A DNA stretch of 64,000 nucleotides from Rhodosorus marinus (taxonomy: Eukaryota; Rhodophyta; Stylonematophyceae; Stylonematales; Stylonemataceae), in contig JAMWBK010000004.1 in NCBI GenBank assembly GCA_029953675.1, positions 1,674,001 through 1,738,000 of the forward strand, read 5' to 3'. Position numbers and translations under genes: made by a program. The notes beneath the pieces were generated by a model. The model saw only the letters and a program-made list of their open reading frames with translations, was not told the origin of the DNA and made no database searches. Of the stretch, positions 60,894-64,000 are shown piece by piece. Position 1 is the first letter of the stretch. Every line of letters starts with the position of its first letter.

Positions 60894-63309
60894 TCAGCCG
60901 CTAGCAACCTTGCTCCCGCTACCAAACTTCTCGGAAATCTCCTTCTCGATGTTTGGTGGGACAAAGTCGTATTGCTCCAGATTCATGCTGTATGAGGCAC
61001 GTCCCTTGCTAAGAGATCTAAGGTTAGACACGTACTGGAACATTTCTGAAAGCGGAACCAAAGCGACGATGTTCTTCGCCACTCCACGGTCTCCAAGTGA
61101 CTGCACCTGGCCTCTTCGCGAGTTGAGATCTCCAAGCACGTCTCCCATATAGTCCTCAGGGGTTACAACCTCCACCTTCATGATCGGCTCCATAAGCCTT
61201 GCTCCAGCCTTGCGCAGTCCCTCCTTGAACGCCGCCCTCGCAGCGATTTCGAACGCGAGCACTGAAGAATCCACGTCATGGTAGGCACCATCCACCAGCT
61301 TGGCTCTGACGCCTAGAAGAGGGAAACCAGCAACAACTCCATTCGTCATCTCCGATTCAATTCCCTTCTGTACTCCAGGAATGTATTCCTTCGGTACCGA
61401 TCCACCCTTGATTTCGCTCACAAACTCGAAAATGTTGTCAGCAGTGGCGTTCTCGATCGGCTCGAAGTTCAGAGTAACACGAGCAAACTGTCCACTGCCT
61501 CCCGACTGCTTCTTGTGAGTATAGTCAACCTGGGAGGGCTTTGTAATTGCTTCCCTGTAGGCAACCTGGGGTGCGCCTACGTCGCACTCGACCTTGAACT
61601 CTCTCTTCATGCGATCAACAATGATTTCCAGATGAAGTTCACCCATGCCCTCGATGACAGTTTGGTTGGACTCTTCGTCTCTGGAGAAACGGAAGGAAGG
61701 GTCTTCCTGGGCAAGCTTGATGAGGGCAGTGGACATCTTCTCCATGTCGCCCTTAGATTTCGGCTCCACCGCGACCTTGATGACGGGCTCCGGGAACTCC
61801 ATTCGCTCAAGAATAACTGGAGCGTTCATATCGCAGATAGTTTCACCTGTAACAGTGTCCTTGATTCCAACCAGAGCAACAATGTCCCCTGCCTTGGCAG
61901 ACTTGATTTCCTCACGCTCGTTGGCGTGCATGAGCAACATACGGCCAATTCGCTCCTTCTTCCCCTTGACGGAGTTGAGCACGGTCTCACCAGCGTTCAA
62001 ACGCCCGGAGTAGATTCTCACAAACGTAATGCTTCCAACGAATGGATCAGTTGCAATCTTGAACGCAAGCGCAGAGAAGGGTTCTTCTTCGTCACTGGGC
62101 CTCGCGGTTTGAGCAGCCTCCGCATCTTCCTCGTCCGGGATGACTCCCTTGATAGCTTCAACGTCCGTGGGTGCCGGGAGGTAGTCAACGACAGCATCCA
62201 GGAGTGGCTGAACACCCTTGTTCTTGAAAGCTGTACCGCACAGAACTGGGGTGAAGGCAAGGCTGCAGGTTCCCTTCCTGATGCACTTCTTCAGAGTTTC
62301 GATGTCGGGCATCTCTCCCTCAAGGTAGGCCATAAGAACGTCATCGTCCTGCTCAACGGCAAGCTCAACCAGCTTCTCGCGCCATTCCTCGGCCTGTTCT
62401 TTCATGTCCTCAGGGATGTCCACAACGTTGAACTTGGCACCGAGCGACTCTTCCTCCCAGATCAGGGCATTCATATTCACAAGGTCCACAACGCCGATGA
62501 AGTCTGCCTCTGCCCCAATTGGCAGCTGAAGAGTGAGTGGAACAGCTCCAAGCATGCTCTCGATTTGCTCCACAGTTTGGTAGAAATTGGCACCAGTTCG
62601 GTCCATCTTGTTTGAGAAGCACATACGTGGCACCTTGTACTTGTTCGCTTGACGCCACACGGTCTCAGTCTGGGGTTCTACTCCCGAGACGGAGTCAAAA
62701 CAAGCAATGGCACCGTCCAGCACTCTGAGGGACCGCTCAACTTCCAGTGTAAAATCGACATGTCCAGGTGTGTCGATGATGTTAATTCTGTGATCATCCC
62801 AAAATGTGGTTGTGGCAGCCGAAGTAATGGTAATTCCACGTTCCTGCTCCTGTTCCATCCAGTCCATAGTGGCTGCTCCGTCGTGAACTTCTCCGATCTT
62901 GTATGATCGTCCGGTATAGTACAAAATACGCTCTGTGGTCGTCGTCTTCCCAGCGTCAATATGCGCCATGATACCAATGTTCCTGTACTGAGACAAGGGT
63001 GTTTCTTCGCCTTTCTCAGACACACCACCATCAGCCATCATCCTCACGACACGAGACTTCGAAACCCCGAATCTCGGTCCCGCGACGCGCGCAAGCGGTC
63101 CGGGCTGCGAGCTGCGGAGTCCGCTCCACTGCACCACAGAAAACAGAAAAACAAAACCAAGAACAGGCTCTCCTTGAGATATATGCTCGCGCATTAATAC
63201 CCCAGCGGAGAATTTAAATCAATCTCTTCAACCTTACCTGCGAAGAGCAGACAGCGGAGCTCGACTTGACGCTAAGGCCGAAAGCAGCCGACACAAATCC
63301 AGCGTCCAT
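60894..63309 (-). CDS. fusA: Plastid elongation factor G, two exons
   Basis: Exons 63309-63238 and 63128-60894 join in phase 0 and give 768 aa. Exon 1 encodes [18 protein letters not shown], the start of a transit peptide that continues in exon 2. GTPase motifs follow: [15 protein letters not shown] (G1, about residue 79), RGITITSA (switch), DTPGHVDF (G3), NKMDRTGA (G4). Domain II-V sequence is full length ([25 protein letters not shown]). It matches bacterial-type EF-G of chloroplasts, which drives ribosome translocation in the stroma. The acceptor at 63129 was chosen because it follows a T-rich GTGGTGCAG and keeps the frame; the alternative of translating from an upstream ATG inside exon 2's open frame gives residues that look intronic. 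Confidence 0.95.
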
Positions 63310-64000
63310 CTCGTCCGAAATGAAATTGCAGGCTATGCCAAACAACAAATCCAAGAAAGGAGAAAAATAAAACACAAACCAATACACACAAAATTTAGAC
63401 CTCTCAAATCCTCTCTAACCTGAAAGGATCCTACCCACACTCTCCTTCCTCCCCACTAGCCCATCATTTTCCCCTCCACAAAAAGTTGGGCACCTACTCC
63501 GTCCCACTACCAACAAAAAAAATCCGTAAAAAACCCACTCAGGAACTATTATAAAATCCCGTCCATAAACTATTAAAAAACCTCAAGTAACACAAAAAAA
63601 TTTCTTAAAAACAAACAACTTCTCTCTCCCCTTTCTCGCAGGGGGGGGGGGGGTGGTATCAGACCTACCCCCCCTCCTTCCCCCCGCCAACACGAGAAAA
63701 CTAAGCCACCAAAAATCTCAGAAAACCGTTCGTGCGCTACCGCAGAAATCGTTTTGGCCGACGTGAAAAGGAAATATTGAGACGGATCCAGAAAAAAAGC
63801 CAAAATTTAAAAAGTCTAGTACATGTTTCTTAAATAATTTCAGCATTTACTTTATCTCAGGTTAAAGCCCATACAGATTTTTCCACGTGTCTGGTATAGA
63901 CGCGTGGCGTTTTATTATTAGCTTATCGTTTCCGTCGACGAGCTTCGATGAAATAGCGCTTTGTGGAGATCAAGAAATATTTTTTGCAAATGGAAAATAG
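63310..64000. other. Upstream region of EF-G
   Basis: The first part is C-rich on the + strand (G-rich on the EF-G sense strand), apart from a run of about 14 G near 63.64 kb. No other gene is visible before the window ends. Confidence 0.5.

Noticed and set aside
61515-62615. 366-codon + strand frame
   Set aside because: It is the complement of the EF-G coding sequence and reads as a shadow frame.

Overview
This 64-kb window is nuclear DNA of a eukaryote with a plastid. The genes are split by short GT-AG introns, mostly 50-180 nt, and the reading frames stay open across the joins I worked out by hand. Several products look plastid-targeted: EF-G, a carotenoid oxygenase, a DUF3727 protein, a PDE318/NOG1-like GTPase, an ABCD/SbmA-type ABC transporter and a kinase-like protein. 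Other genes are ordinary eukaryotic cell machinery. A primary-plastid alga, perhaps a unicellular red alga, fits best, but that is inference. I found no CRISPR array, operon or ribosome binding site, as expected for such a genome.

Layout. 1-14 kb: a poorly coded stretch, the DUF3727 gene (+), an unidentified gene at 7.1-7.8 kb (+), the eight-exon ABC transporter (-), and unresolved coding fragments at 13-14 kb. 14-26 kb is gene-dense: the splicing factor CRNKL1/CLF1 (+, nine exons), a two-helix membrane protein (-), the NOG1-like GTPase (-), a NUDT5-like Nudix hydrolase (-), a small protein with two F-box-like repeats (-) and ALG12 (+). 26-36 kb: two C2H2 zinc-finger paralogues (-, then +) flanking an unidentified multi-exon gene (-). 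36-45 kb: a coiled-coil protein (-), sphingolipid delta-4 desaturase (-), thioredoxin reductase (+) and VPS4 (+).

45-64 kb: a tandem array of about 160-185-bp repeats with tRNA-like promoter boxes, a PAP2 lipid phosphatase, a second tandem-repeat array, a second PAP2 copy that has lost its motif-2 histidine, a tail-anchored GST-like protein (-), a kinase-like plastid protein (-), a 54-bp repeat field, a carotenoid cleavage oxygenase (-) and plastid EF-G (-).

Functional themes. Neighbouring genes are not organised as pathways. Plastid functions (translation, ribosome GTPase, carotenoid cleavage, transport) and endomembrane or lipid functions (ALG12, delta-4 desaturase, two PAP2 proteins, VPS4, tail-anchored GST) recur. 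Many genes have purine-rich or G/T-rich DNA on the sense strand just upstream of the start codon, which may be a promoter or 5'-UTR signature. The observations most worth checking are the motif-2 His-to-Ala PAP2 duplicate, the zinc-finger paralogues with a shared unknown N-terminal domain, the tiny double F-box protein, and the tRNA-like tandem array.
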